The notes below the pieces were generated by a model that was not told the DNA's origin, did no database searches, and saw nothing but the letters and a program-made list of their open reading frames with translations. Positions 33,736 through 45,402 of a stretch of DNA of 64,000 nt are shown one piece after another. The stretch lies in the NCBI GenBank assembly GCA_029959085.1, contig JARWIR010000043.1, positions 5,642,001 to 5,706,000 on the forward strand, in the 5' to 3' direction. Source of the stretch: Nemophila menziesii (Eukaryota > Streptophyta > Magnoliopsida > Boraginales > Hydrophyllaceae). Within the stretch, counting starts at the first letter, position 1; each line of letters starts with the position of its first letter. Position numbers and translations under genes: made by a program.

Positions 33736-35320
33736 ATGGCAGAACCACAAGATCCCCCACTTGTGGATCCTCCACTTGGTCCTTTAGGCTATGTACCACC
33801 ACCACTACAAGGCGATAACAGAAACAACAACTGAATTGAACAAGATCTTCCACGCTTGGGGGCACCTTTTCGAGATCAACCATTAGGTTATCGTCCCCCA
33901 GAGATCCAGAATATCAAGTTCAGGCCCAATCCGGGTAGGCTCAGACAATTCCACAATTTTGGACTCTATAGTGGTGCAGCAATACAATATCCGGTAAGAA
34001 CGGTTCAGAAGTTCATGCAGATTTGTGATGCCTACAGTATTCCAGGCATTACACCCGAGCAACTGTGTTGTCACATGTTTTCGTTCTTTCTGACCGGCAA
34101 AGCTGGTGACTGGCTAGATAGACAACTACCAGGTACAATTACCACTTGGACATAACTTCAAGCCGTGTTCCTTAACCGTTTTAATCCGAAGAGTATGAGG
34201 CTCAAAGATCAGAGCGAGCTTGCTAAGTTTTGCTAAGAGAATGGAAAAGAAGTAGGAGATGCATGGACAAGGATTCAACAAAAGTTAGCTAGATATCCAC
34301 TCCACGGTTATACCCCGTCTTTACAGTTAGCTATATTCTATCAAGGTATCAATGCCGAGAGTAGACTGAGGGTAGATAATCTTGGAAAGGGAGGTTTTGT
34401 GTCTATGGATCCTACACAAGCCGCCGAAGGTATGGGACGTATAATAGAAACCGAAAGGATTTGGACACTTTCGCGAGCTCCTGTTACAAACACCAGAGGT
34501 ACGCTTCGATTAGATGCAAAAACTGCGAACTCAGCTCAATTTGCAGCATTAGAGAATCAAATAAAATAGATTAAGCTTGAGATGCAGAAGAATTTAGCAG
34601 CAAAAAATGTGTTGCATGAGGCACAAGGTTGTCTGAAGTGTGAGGTACTGAATCATACATGGGAAGAGTGCGAAGGAAATCCAGTATCTGTTTATTTCAT
34701 ATCCAACCGAGGAAATTATCAGTTAGTAACAAGAATCATCTGGGTATGCAATATTTGAATCCACAGGGGGGCCGCTAATCCAGGTACCTATCAACCTCGC
34801 CCTCAGAATAAATCTTACCAGCCAAGAGGTCAAGCTCCTTATCAGGGGAATCAGAATTACAATAGACATGCTCCTCCACAACAACCTGTCAATGACGCAT
34901 ATACCGATACTTTAGCTCAGCAAGCTTTGTCGCACTATCCTGAAGAGGTAGTTGTGAGTGATAAACAATCAAAGAATTTCATGGACCTGATGACAACCAA
35001 CATAAATACCCAGAACAAGAATTTGAGAGAACAAGAAGCTTCAATTCAAATCTTAGGTACGCAAGTCGAGCAATGAAATAAAGTTTTGAAAAATATTGTA
35101 GAAGCGAAAGAATTGAAAGCTATCGAAGAAGGTGATAAAAATTTTGGGTTCGAAGCTTGTAAGGCTATTTGCCTTGAGATTGAAGAAAATAAAGAAGTAC
35201 CGCATGCTGCATAAATTGCCGTAGAAGTTCCAGAAACTGAAGAAGAACCAACCAAGTCTAACCTCGAAGACTCTGAATGTTATGAAGATGAATATCCATC
35301 AAAAAATCTAAATATATACA
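33736..35320 (+). pseudogene. Element B gag (degenerate)
   Basis: Capsid protein gene. It starts at ATG 33736 (MAEPQDPPLVDPP) with a Pro-rich N-terminus. The Retrotrans_gag region contains FSFFLTGKAGDWLDRQLPG and TTWT..LQAVFLNRF (34075-34180), followed by DAWTRIQQKLARYP and LAIFYQGI. The CCHC zinc knuckle CLKCEVLNHTWEEC (34630-34671) keeps all ligands. In-frame stops occur at 33832, 34153, 34234 and 34567, with a frame change before 35334. The product probably formed virus-like particles in cis or trans before decay. Confidence 0.9.
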
Positions 35321-35333
35321 ATTTCTGAGAGAT

Positions 35334-36443
35334 ATGCAAGAAGAGATTAGATCGGTTATGGAGTTACAAGCTGCTAGAGCTAAAGAGGAAGAATTCACAA
35401 AAGAGCTGAAAGATGAAGTTGCACCTGCTGTGCAAGAAAAGAAAGAAGAAGAGAAGGTGGAATTGCCACCAGTTGTTCAAAAAATATCACCAATAATTCC
35501 TGATAAAAATCTGAAGGTAGACATTAAGCTCAAGACATTTGTAGAGGCGTATACTCCAGATAATACCAACGCCCAAATGCTTGAGATTGCAAAGAAAGGC
35601 CTTACACCGCAACAAGTTTTCACGCAAGTTATTCCAGAAAAAGAAGAGAGTGTAGAAGTCAGGAAAGAAACGGTGGCTCATACTGAGAGAGTCTCAAGAA
35701 AAGTAGAGAAAGAGTTGCCAATGAAACTCAAAGATCAAGGAAGCTTTAATTTTCCTATTCAATTAAATGGTATGCTCAAGATGAAAGCTATGTGTGATGT
35801 GGGTTCAAGTGTGAATCTTATGCCAAAGTCTGTGTTCGATAGACTTGGTCTTCCGAAAGAAGCAAAAGCTCCAGTGAAGTTGTAGTTTGCTAATAACTCA
35901 GTTACCAAGACATGGGGAAAAGTGGAAGACGTACATGTCCGAATAGGTAATAACACTATCCCTACAGACTTTTTTATACTTGAGTTTGATGCAGATAAGC
36001 AAGTTCTAATTATACTTGTAAGGCCCTTCATGGCCACAAGTCAGAGCATAATCAACTTCCAGGAAGGGACAGTTACCCTTCATGCTAAAAACATATCTGA
36101 GACATTCCATGTCTGGGGACAGAAACCAAGGAAGATAAAGCCCACCATTCCTATCATCCACAGTCTTTCACATTTTCGTGTCCCTAAAGAAAAGATCCAC
36201 GCAAGGCCTATAGATACTGAGCCAAAGATTGAGTTTGGGGTCGGGCATGAAGTTGTATGGAAAGCCCACAAACTAGAGAATAGGCCACGAAGTCACAAAG
36301 ACTCGTGGATGGGACCATTTGTAATCACTGAAGTTGTTTCAACTAAGGTGATAGAGATCAGGCCCAAGAGGGGCATCAAACGAAGGTTAGTAGACGTTCA
36401 TAGTCTTTCTCGTTGCTGGGGAGGCTATATTCGCAAATCTTGA
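35334..36443 (+). pseudogene. Element B retropepsin fused to integrase C-terminal tail
   Basis: One frame, interrupted only by TAG at 35883. It begins with a Glu/Lys-rich linker, then LKLKDQGSFNFPI-type protease lead-in and the active-site region CDVGSSVNLMPKSVFDRLGL (near 35800-35860). After the stop it continues through MEDVHVRIGNNTIPTDF and RPFMATSQSIINF. It then runs, without any reverse transcriptase or integrase core, into PKEKIHARP, GVGHEVVWKAH and WMGPFVITEVV...LSRCWGGY, the C-terminal tail of Ty3 integrases. DVGSS is the plant Ty3 variant of the D-S/T-G motif. The same deletion join is found in A and J. Confidence 0.85.
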
Positions 36444-36465
36444 TAGAGGTAACGCGTCTAAATTT

Positions 36466-36507
36466 AAAAGACGTTAAATAAAAGTGTTGTACAGGAGACA
36501 ACCCGCA
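36466..36507 (+). promoter_or_regulatory. Conserved post-pol motif of element B
   Basis: GACGTTAAATAAAAGTG followed by GGAGACAACCC, conserved with element A at 21500-21535 although the surrounding sequence diverges. Position and wording resemble the GGGAGGCAACCC block seen after pol in Athila-type elements. Function unknown. Confidence 0.6.
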
Positions 36508-36654
36508 ATTTTTTTTGTTTTTATGTCTTTAAATTATGTTTAGTTGTTTTTAGTTCATATTGCATTATTGATAAAGGTGTGATTGTTTTTGATGTTCAGG
36601 TACTTAAGAAATCGAGTTAGGAAAAGAAAGACGGAAATTGGGCGAAAACCAGAG

Positions 36655-36960
36655 CATTCATGCGGTACACCGCATGTCAAAAAATCGTGGTGACGGTTTT
36701 CGCTACGGTATATTGCCGAGAAGAAGAAGCAAAAACCGTATCGCGTAGTGTGAATACGGTATGAACAGAAGATAGATCTGGTGCACCGCACCAACCTTCT
36801 GGTGTACCGCACCATCAAAAACCGTGGCGGCGGTTTTCCAATACGGTACAATTACGAGAGGTAAAGACCAACTATCCAAAACCGTATCGACAACTCGCGA
36901 ATACGGTTTTTAAAACCTTAGGTCCGGTGCACCACACGGCACCGACAGATCCAACGAGAA
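36655..36960. repeat. GC-rich palindrome field of element B
   Basis: Repeated TGCGGTACACCGCA, GGTGCACCGCACC, AAAACCGTATCG and its inverse TACGGTTTT. At about 36820-36838 AAAACCG and CGGTTTT form a hairpin. Layout equals the field of element A, while the individual motifs differ. Confidence 0.75.
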
Positions 36961-37381
36961 AGGGTTATAAGATGGGATTTAAAGAAGAGGTTAGTTTTTA
37001 ACTGAATTTATCAATCCTTAAGCCTCTGTTTCTTCCCCAAACCTCTCCTAACTCCATTAAAGCTTCATCAAACCTTCACCAAACATCAAAACACTACCCA
37101 ATCACCATAATTTTACATCCAATCCTTTCTCCACATAATTATAGAGATTCAACCACCCATATCATTCCAAAACACTTCGAATCCAAAAATCAAAAGCCTA
37201 AATTTTCCAAGTTCATCCAAAAATTTCTTAAATCCATACCAATCAATAAGAAATTCATCCTACCCATTTAGAGAATCATCATAATATTACCTTTCCTAAC
37301 CCAAATAAATCTTGTTCAACCTATATTCAAGAGTTTCAAATTTCAAGAGTGGTTAAAGGTTTGAGTTAGAGGTCAATTGAG
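36961..37381 (+). other. Element B leader before the third ORF
   Basis: A+T-rich, C-rich on this strand, with CCAAACC/TTCACC words. It aligns by eye with A 22040-22414 and J 12756-13076. There is no open frame. It may be the 5' UTR or intron-like leader of a subgenomic RNA for ORF3; no splice site was confirmed. Confidence 0.5.
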
Positions 37382-38590
37382 ATGACGAAAAGAACAAAAT
37401 CATTATCTACTGTTAGGGAGATGAAGAAGAATCAGAATAAGGTATTGGGTTCTAGTGAGAAGAAATCAATTTAGAAAAGTTCACGTTCCAATTTGGAAGG
37501 TAAAACAGGTTTAGAAAGTAAAGGAAAGCTAGTTGTGGTAAATTCAAAAAGCAAAAAGATTTCAACTTTAATAAGGAAGACGCCACAACCTTTACAGATC
37601 TAGAGTCATGTGCCCAAGATTAAACGAAGCTTCCAAGGCCATGATAGATTCAGTAGAGAACCACTTAACGGAACTTCCTTTGGCTTATGAGAGAGTATTT
37701 GAAGAAGAAGTTGAAGAAGGTGAGTACAAGAGATTCATAGAGCTGGGTGATAGATTGGGATGGTATACATTCATGTTGCGAAGATCGAATTTATGTAGCG
37801 AGTTATTTTCCAATTTCTGTTTAGGCTTATTTAGCCGAGATAGTAATGGTTATGTTCCAGTTAGAGGCAAGTTAGTTCCTTTCACAGTTGAAGAGATTCG
37901 AAACCACTTCCGGTTTAAGAAATTGGTCAGACCATGTAAGTATAGAGAAGCGGTGGAGAATATCAGAACTTTCGATTGGAATCTACTTTTTGAGCATGTA
38001 TTAGATAAGGAGAAAGTGCAAGCAAATAAAAGAGAATTGAAGGCACCTTGGCCTTACAATATCTCTAAGTAGATACAAAAGTTTGGCACCATTTCCATAC
38101 AGGTAATGTCTTTGGAAACTTGAGAACATCGGAGGTAACCAAGAAAAATGCAATCTTGTTGGATTGTATTTTAAAGGGAGAAGAAGTGGATGTGGCACAA
38201 GTGATCTTTGAGGAGGTGATGCGATTTCCGGTCTCTCTTACTTTGTTATTTAGTTTGAAATATCCTACTATGATCACGTTCCTTGTTCGGAAAGCGAGTT
38301 TGATTTCGGGTAAAGAAGAGAAGCTAATGTATAATATGATGAACAATATTGACAACAATTGGATCAAGATAGTTTTCGAGAGTAGCGGGAGTTACGCAAC
38401 TTTCAAAAGAAGAAAAAGATCGTATTTGGCAAGAGAAGTTGGAGGAGCGATTAAATAAAGTCGAAGCAACTCATACTTCCTTGGCCAGTGATATGGCACA
38501 AATCAAAGCTAATCAAGTGCACATCATGACACTCCTTGAGCAATTAAAGAATGGTCCAGTAAATCCTACCTTGGATGTCGATACCTTCCT
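37382..38590 (+). pseudogene. Element B third ORF, unknown function (degenerate)
   Basis: An ATG at 37382 starts a very basic N-terminus (MTKRTKSLSTVREMKKNQ) with a TAG at 37472. The longest clean frame is 37608-38072, containing SNFCLGLFSRDSNGYVPV, VPFTVEEIRNHFRFKKL and CKYREAVENI. After a shift, 38120-38458 gives KKNAILLDCILKGEEVDVAQVIFEEVMRF. A C-terminal helix with MAQIKANQVHIMTLLEQ follows at about 38494-38544. The middle resembles the domain known as putative plant transposon protein. The gene sits where env-like genes occur in Athila elements, but I see no signal peptide or membrane segment. Confidence 0.75.
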
Positions 38591-40094
38591 TACCATATTT
38601 GTATATTCTTTATCTGCTTATTTTAATTTATTTTTAGAGACTTTTTCGAGTCATGGGGACACATCTCATTTTAGAGTTTGGGGTGTGGGGATTCGTTGTC
38701 TCTCATCTCCATTTTTCTGTGATTTTTCTGTGATTAGGTAGAAATTAAAATTTTTGATACATGGGATTTAGATGTAGAGTGTGTTTAATAGCTTGAAAGA
38801 ATAAGCTCAGTAAGTTAAGGGTAGAAAGTAGTATGTTTATGAGATGCTTTATTTGGTATGCTTTGAGTATTTGCAGGAAAACACACATTGATAGTAAAGA
38901 AAGGATTTGTGAGCAATGCGATAGAAAGTATGTTCGATCTCAGGCAGCCATGAGTGGTGTGTAGGCCGTGAGATCTAAGCTAGTTGATAAACCCATTTGA
39001 CGAACGTGCTAGAGGTAAGAGAATGACGAAATTGCATAGTTTAGAAAGTGATTAAGGCGATTCTTTCATAAGCCCCTTGTTGCCTTTTAGCTTGTTGTCC
39101 AAATTAATATTTTATATCCTTCTCAGCCCCTTCTAGCCTTTCTAAAGTCTTTTTATTAGCCACGTTATAATCCATATCCCTTTAGATTATAGGACTTTTC
39201 CATATGACCCGCACTCGAATCGCGATGCATAAACAATTGTTTTAGAGCTTGAGTTTGAAGTGGTGGGTCCACCATTATGGGAAGTGTTATTGTGTTGGGA
39301 TTTTTTAGCTTATTAATTGTGCTCTGTTCTATATATTGTTGATGATTCACAGGTTCATAATATTGTAACCCTTTTCCTGGGTAAGAATAAATGAAAAAAA
39401 GCTGAAAAGCATGAAAAGAAAAAAATATGAGAAAAAATAGCATGATATCTCAACATAAAAAAAAAGTCATGGCTATACAAAAGAAAAAATTTATATGAAA
39501 AGAATATAAATATTTGGACTGGCAAAGTGGTATTTTAATGTGAACACCTTATGCTTTAATTGGGTTGTTGGGGATGCTACTTTGTGCATCAAGAATTCAT
39601 TGGGTTGAGTGAATCCAGCTCTAGGGCGGTTCGTTGATGGCTAGTGAGGAGAAATCCAAAAGCTCATTCTAAATTATCCAAATATACTTATCATACCATC
39701 CCTAAGCCAACATTACAACCTTAAAGACCTTATGATTCTTTACTATGTAATCTAAAAGTGATTGAGCCAATAGAGAGTAGTTAAGTGGATCTTTGGATAC
39801 TAGTGAAGTTCGGTGAACAATCTATAGCCTCCTTGGTGAACTAAGTAAAGATCCTCTCCTTCTTACACTGCGAAGCTAATCTAATCTTGAATTCAAGTCG
39901 TGCTGATTGTGGATATGACAAGTGTGCAGGCATGTAGTTTGTAAATATTATTACATGAAATTTTCTGAGTAGTTGCTTTGAGTCTATTCTATAAATTATG
40001 CTATCTTCTTTCCCTCTGTGCTTAATTGACCTAGGTGTGTATTTAGAGACTTCCCTTTGTTCTTATCTTTATTGTATCGAAATGATAGAACATT
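38591..40094 (+). mobile_element. Element B conserved noncoding 3' region
   Basis: Noncoding, homologous to A 23641-25127. Landmarks are TTTTCGAGTCATGGGGACAC (38643), TTTTAGCTTGTTGTCCAAAT (39085) and TCCCTAAGCC (39700). The minus-strand frame at 39165-39443 is not supported. Confidence 0.7.
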
Positions 40095-40107
40095 GAGTTG
40101 GGGGTCT
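40095..40107 (+). promoter_or_regulatory. Polypurine tract of element B
   Basis: GAGTTGGGGGTCT directly before the 3' LTR start, identical to the tract of element A. Confidence 0.9.
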
Positions 40108-41625
40108 TGATGTCTCCCTAATTGTGATGATTTAATCTTAGTTGGAGACATCATTTTAGGTATTTTATGGAAGCTTAAACTCGGATTTTACATATATTAT
40201 TGTATTTTCTTATTTCTTGTCTTGATTTGATGATTTATTATTTTTAGAGCATATTTGGTTTAATTGTCTGCTAATTGTGAAGCTTTAAAGATATATAGTA
40301 ATTACTTAAATGTCAAATCAATTCCAAGAGATAAAGGAAGTAAGATATGGATGGATATTAGAGATAAAGGAAGGAATGGAAAGATAAAGTTACCAAATAA
40401 ATCTGAATTTCACCAGCAACGTCCATTAAAGTGATCATAACTCAAGATTGGATGGGAATTTGGAAGAATGGTCTGAAGCAAAGTTGTAGAGCTTTCCGAG
40501 ACGATCAGTTTCGATATAAAGAACGCGTCAATCAGAGCTATATCAAAGAAGTTACGGCCAAAACAAAACAACAAAAATTTATTACCTTTTCTATATATTA
40601 GGGTTACGAATTAGAGTTGGACTAAAAGTCCAATTACTCGTCTTCCACTTCAAGAAAACGTTTTAGGGCTTCATATACTCCTATAAATACACCCTTAAAC
40701 TATTGTAAACATGTCCTTGCCTCCTGCAATCAGTCCTTAAGTTTTCTTCATCATTAGAGTCATTCAAGAGATTAAGTTGACAGTATGTATCTTTCTTTTA
40801 GTTTATTTCTTTCTAGTATGAACTAGTTTTCCCATAGCTTGGGGTTTGCATATGTATAATCTATGAATTCTATTTTCTTTAATATATGTTTCTTTGGGAG
40901 AATTGTTTTAAATTTATTCTAGCTGCTTAATCATATATTTGTTTTATGTGCTTTGATTTATTGTCTGACTTAAACTTGATCAATTTAGGGTTGTGCTAAT
41001 AGTAGTTAGATGGTCACCCGGAAGGGGTGTCTAATTATTGAAACACCACATAAGCGTCTATTGTGCGGTAGTGATCCTGAAGGGCTTGCCTAACTAAATA
41101 GTCATTAGGGTTTGATTTAATCACCGATCATCATTAGAAGGCCAGACTCATTTAGGAACCTAATGGCGTATGAGCACCCTATTTAAGTCTCCTCGTGATT
41201 GTGAGATCTCTACCCTAGTCCACGCTACCAGGGGTAGGGAGGAATTTAGAATCCTGACTACTTATTTAAGAGCTATTGTCACCCTTATTAACTAGTAGAA
41301 GAAATAGAAGGATTAGTGCATATGAACAAAACCTGAGCTATATTTTTTCATCTTTATTTTCTCATATTAATTTTATTGTCTTTACTTTTAAATTATTTAG
41401 TTTAATCATTATTTTCTCCATCATAATTACTCTTCTTGTCTTTTAACTATTATCTGCTACTCTATTATGTCTACCCATTCGTTTAACACATTTAAGTCCT
41501 TGAGGAACGAATCTTCTTATCATTAAAACTTGCATACGTCCTATAATACTTGCAGTACCATGCTAGTCTAGGGTGATTACTCATTTTATTTATATCTTAT
41601 TTTTATCACACCCTAGGTGACACCA
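40108..41625 (+). mobile_element. Element B 3' LTR
   Basis: 1518 bp, TGATGTCTCC...GTGACACCA, followed by target duplication GACTC. The first 46 bp form a hairpin with a perfect 10-bp stem (TGATGTCTCC, GGAGACATCA). A TATAAATA box lies at 40682-40689. Confidence 0.92.
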
Positions 41626-41630
41626 GACTC

Positions 41631-42287
41631 ATATACTTAAACTTTCTACCTTATGTGAAGTCTTTCATTTCTACAAGTTTCCTTGTACTTCATACCTGAT
41701 GATCCTTCTAGCTCACATACATCATAGTGCACCTTCAATGATTTAAGATCATCTTCAAAAATCACAAAATATCCTTGGCTTGCTTCATGATACATATTCT
41801 TGATTATATTGCCTTATTACTCTTAAGTTGTACTAACAATCTTTATAGGATCACAATTGATCAACTCTTATGAAGAAAGCACTTCATTTCAAGTTATATA
41901 AGGCAAACATGTAGAAATAATTATAAAACCAAAAAATGGCACACCAAAATGGGATATTTTTTTAAAAACGGTATAACGTTTTTCAACATGAACCGGTATA
42001 TAATGTTTTAATTGAAACCATAAATAGTTGGAGACAATCAGCAACCTTGTTAGCATTTTAGTCGGCATCCCTAACCAAAACACATACCCTTTTTTAGGTT
42101 AAAAAAACATAAAATTTTCACCCCAAATCGGCTTTTCAAGTTCTTGTTACTATTCCTACCGTTGAACAAAGTACGACACATGGATTAGAGTTGTTTACTC
42201 AAAAATGGTTACCCATGTTTATCGAAACAGTATAACATTTTTTATACTTTTCGAAATCATATTAAAGGATATGTTGGGATCTCTAAT

Positions 42288-42383
<96 letters not shown>

Positions 42384-43723
42384 CTTGCGTCACAAATGAC
42401 ATCTAAAGAAACTCAAATTCTACATACATTATTCTACACTTCAAGAAAGAATTTACTAAATTGTTCTTGTCTTTTTTACATCACAAATAAAAACTCAGTG
42501 AATTGTTTGCTCCTCCTCGGAGATACTATTTCATATCAATCAAATAGTAAGATAAAACTAAAAGATACAAACTAAAATCTACTCAAATAGGAGTTCATCT
42601 CAAGCTTTCATTTAGAAATCTACTCATCAAAGGAGTCAAACATTCTTAATGTTAGATTAACTCTTCAAGGAGCATCCTAAAATTAGTTATAATGTATTTA
42701 ATAAACCACTTAGGGTATTACTCTTTATCTATATTAGAGAATATTTAATTTTCATAATTTAGGATTTGACCTTGAAAAAATATATCGGGCTGTGACATAA
42801 CCACTAAATATCCCATCGGGTTGTGACTTAACCGGTGAAAGTCTTGAAATTTTTTAGGTTGTGGTTTATCCCATAAATACCTTGGTGTAGAGGTTTATAT
42901 CTAACCCATAAGAGATGTCAAGAAGCTTAGTGGAGAATCTTTCAAATACTAAGGGGATGACCCTAGGTAATTGATGTGTAGGAACGAAACCACTCTAAAT
43001 GCCCCGCGTAATCATTTTCCCTTATCTTTACTTATATCATGCATTTATTTTACTTATTTGTTTATCTCACTTAGTTAATTTATATTACTTTTTATCATCC
43101 TTTCAAGATGCCTTTTCCTTGACCCTACGATACTTATTTGCTATTTCTACCTAGCTTGCATATAGGATCCCTTAATTTTGTAGTTTAATGTCTTAAGGAC
43201 CTTAACCTTAGATAAATAATTGTTTTAATTCTTTAGCATAATTGAATTAAAATTCTTAACTTGATCCTTTCATTAGCACTCTTAACTCTTAGCTTCCATA
43301 TCTCGCAAACTCTTCAGAATAGCTCTTAGTACCCTTGATTAAGTGTTTGCCCCAAAGGTTAAATTTACCTTAGTTTAGAAGTCATTTATTTTTATTAGGA
43401 ATTAATTAGATAAGTTTCATATTCACCTATCGCCTAATCCACCTATAGGATATACATGTGGTATTAGAGTCTAACTCTACAAAAATAGCTTTACAGTTAG
43501 TAGAGTTAACGATCTTACTATCTAAATCCCTTTTACCAAAATCTATTGATTATCTCTTCTCTTGTGCAGGGGAAATCGCTCAAAATGCTTTGTAATGATG
43601 ATGATGCCTTCTTCTTTGATGGAACTGATTATGATTATTATTGTTAAATGTGTGTATCATTAGATTATAAATGATAATTAATAAAGAACTTGGAATATTT
43701 GTATATTAATATACCACCACCAA
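41631..43723. other. Unclassified spacer with a (TA)n microsatellite
   Basis: No gene recognised. An uninterrupted (TA)43 tract lies at 42291-42376. The remainder is A+T-rich single-copy-looking sequence. Short frames such as 41889-42083 minus carry no domain. Confidence 0.5.
42291..42376. repeat. (TA)43 microsatellite
   Basis: Perfect dinucleotide tract of 86 bp. The open frame across it (42205-42399) translates to Ile-Tyr repeats and is an artefact. Confidence 0.98.
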
Positions 43724-43732
43724 TTAACATAC

Positions 43733-43909
43733 GAGAATTGCTATATATCACCCTTATTTCACCTCCTATGTGTCACCTTATGTGGCACTAAATAAAAGAG
43801 AGAGAAAATAAATAAATGGGAGAGAGAAACGATTTGATTGGTGTTTAAAACCTCCACATATGAGGTGATATAGAGGTGACGCAAAAAAGGGTGATATATA
43901 TCTTTACTC
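43733..43909. mobile_element. Mutator-type MITE (177 bp)
   Basis: Inverted ends starting GAG, sharing TATATATCACCCTT in both arms. They are flanked by a perfect 9-bp target duplication TTAACATAC (43724-43732 and 43910-43918), the length typical of Mutator-like elements. No coding capacity. Confidence 0.88.
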
Positions 43910-43918
43910 TTAACATAC

Positions 43919-45064
43919 TATTACTGGACTGAGTTCAAACTAAATAGGCTAAACAAGAGAAAATTGGACTTGGATAATCCATATCTTGACCCACAAGCTA
44001 AAAGGTCAAAGTTAGTTATCACAAGTTTGAAACTGACTACTACCGTTTCCGTAAGGCTTTACAACTTAATTGCAAAAGAATAGGGAAACTAACTTTTCTC
44101 TCTTGTTTCTTCTCCTCTAATATTAGGTAGATTTTAGAATTCGGTAATTTGGGTAAAAAAGTTTGGAAACAAGATAAAAGAATTAGGAGTAAAAAGCATA
44201 GAAGTTTCATCTTTTGGATATTTGTATAAGTCTCTCCAACAAGGTACGTGCATCCTAGGGTATAAAATATTAGTAAAATTCACTAGAAAATGCAAGATAA
44301 ATAGATTAAATCTCGTTTTTCCTCACTTGTATGATATGAATAAGCAAGAAAAAAGTAAATGACGCAAAGATTTACGTGGAAACCCTCCAAGGCGGAGGTA
44401 AAAACCTCGGATGGACCAAGGATCCAAAGTACTCCTCTATAACAATATAATAATGGGATTACAACAGGTTCTCTCTAGACAACACTAGAGGATTACCGGA
44501 TACATCAACTAATGGAATGCATAAATCTGGAACGACCTTACCTGACTTATAATTAGACTATAATTTTTGTTTCAGTCGTTAGAATGACAATCTCACCGTT
44601 GGATTCGAGCTTCGATATGTTAGGAACACTGTGTCAAACTTTCGTCTCGATCGGACTTTATTTGACCATCCAACTGAGACTCTCAATATTCTGTCGCATA
44701 GGAATTTATCGAATTTCTAAATTTTATTCCTCTACGAATTTCACTATTTTGTGCTCTCTATATCACTCTCTAAGTGTTTCTCTCTTTCTTTTGCTTGCTT
44801 AAAATTATAGTTAATAGTCTTCTTTATATAGGACTCAAAATTGGTAGAAGATAAACCATTCAACACTTGCAGTAATGGAGTGGAGATATCAAAACACACA
44901 CGTGTATTTTCAATACACTCTTTCTCAATTCTAAGACTTAATTTTATTGTTTCTAATGAGTTTTCCAAATACCAAGGTATGAGTTGTCCTCCAATGAAAA
45001 TGAACCAGCCCAACAAAAGGTAATATTTCGTATTAAATCCTATTTGAACTAGATTGATATTCAA
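43919..45064. other. Spacer, no gene recognised
   Basis: A+T-rich. The stretch 44360-44540 (CGCAAAGATTTACGTGGAAACCCTCC...) resembles a repeated sequence often seen in plant genomes, but I cannot name its family. Short frames on both strands at 44584-45064 lack domains. Confidence 0.35.
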
Positions 45065-45066
45065 TA

Positions 45067-45313
45067 CTCCCTACATCCACTTATATTTGTCCTTTTTAAA
45101 AAGAGGTGTCCACAATATTTGTCATTTTACATTATCAAGACATTTTCCCCCCTTTTTTCAATATCATCCTAATTAATTAGTAAAAAACAATAGTGCAATA
45201 AACGATCTTATACTTGATGAATAAGGGTAATATAGTGAAGATGGAGTGTATTTAATGTCTTTTTTAATCCTTGTGCCACAAAAAGTAGGACAAGTAAAAC
45301 TGGACACAGGGAG
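45067..45313. mobile_element. Stowaway (Tc1/mariner) MITE (247 bp)
   Basis: The ends CTCCCTACATCC and GGACACAGGGAG, with internal TTTGTCC...GGACAA, are characteristic of Stowaway elements. TA dinucleotides flank both ends (45065-45066 and 45314-45315). No coding capacity. Confidence 0.9.
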
Positions 45314-45402
45314 TATTATTTATTGAATTTTGGATTGTATATTGTGATATATGTAGTATCATATCTTTCATGAACCAAGGACGTCGTAAATGAGATAAAG
45401 GT

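Larger units (their letters stand above)
32026..41625 (+). mobile_element. Element B: complete-ended, non-autonomous Ty3 (Athila-like) retrotransposon
   Basis: A 9.6-kb element with both LTRs (32026-33520 and 40108-41625), a tRNA-Asp primer-binding site and a polypurine tract. The target duplication is GACTC (32021-32025 and 41626-41630). Internal order: gag, retropepsin, integrase C-terminal tail, conserved post-pol motif, palindrome field, third ORF, noncoding 3' region. There is no reverse transcriptase, RNase H or integrase core, so it depended on another element. I counted roughly 45 substitutions in about 560 aligned bases at the LTR starts (about 8%). At a commonly used plant LTR rate that is a few million years, an inference only. 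Confidence 0.92.

Noticed and set aside
37382..38590. Calling ORF3 an envelope gene
   Set aside because: Position fits, but no signal peptide, transmembrane segment or fusion-like region is visible in any of the three copies.
41640..41800. Roughly 50 open codons on the minus strand (SQGYFVIFEDD segment)
   Set aside because: Too short, no start, no splice context and no domain; chance openness cannot be excluded.
42205..42399. Open frame with Ile-Tyr repeats
   Set aside because: Produced by the (TA)43 microsatellite.
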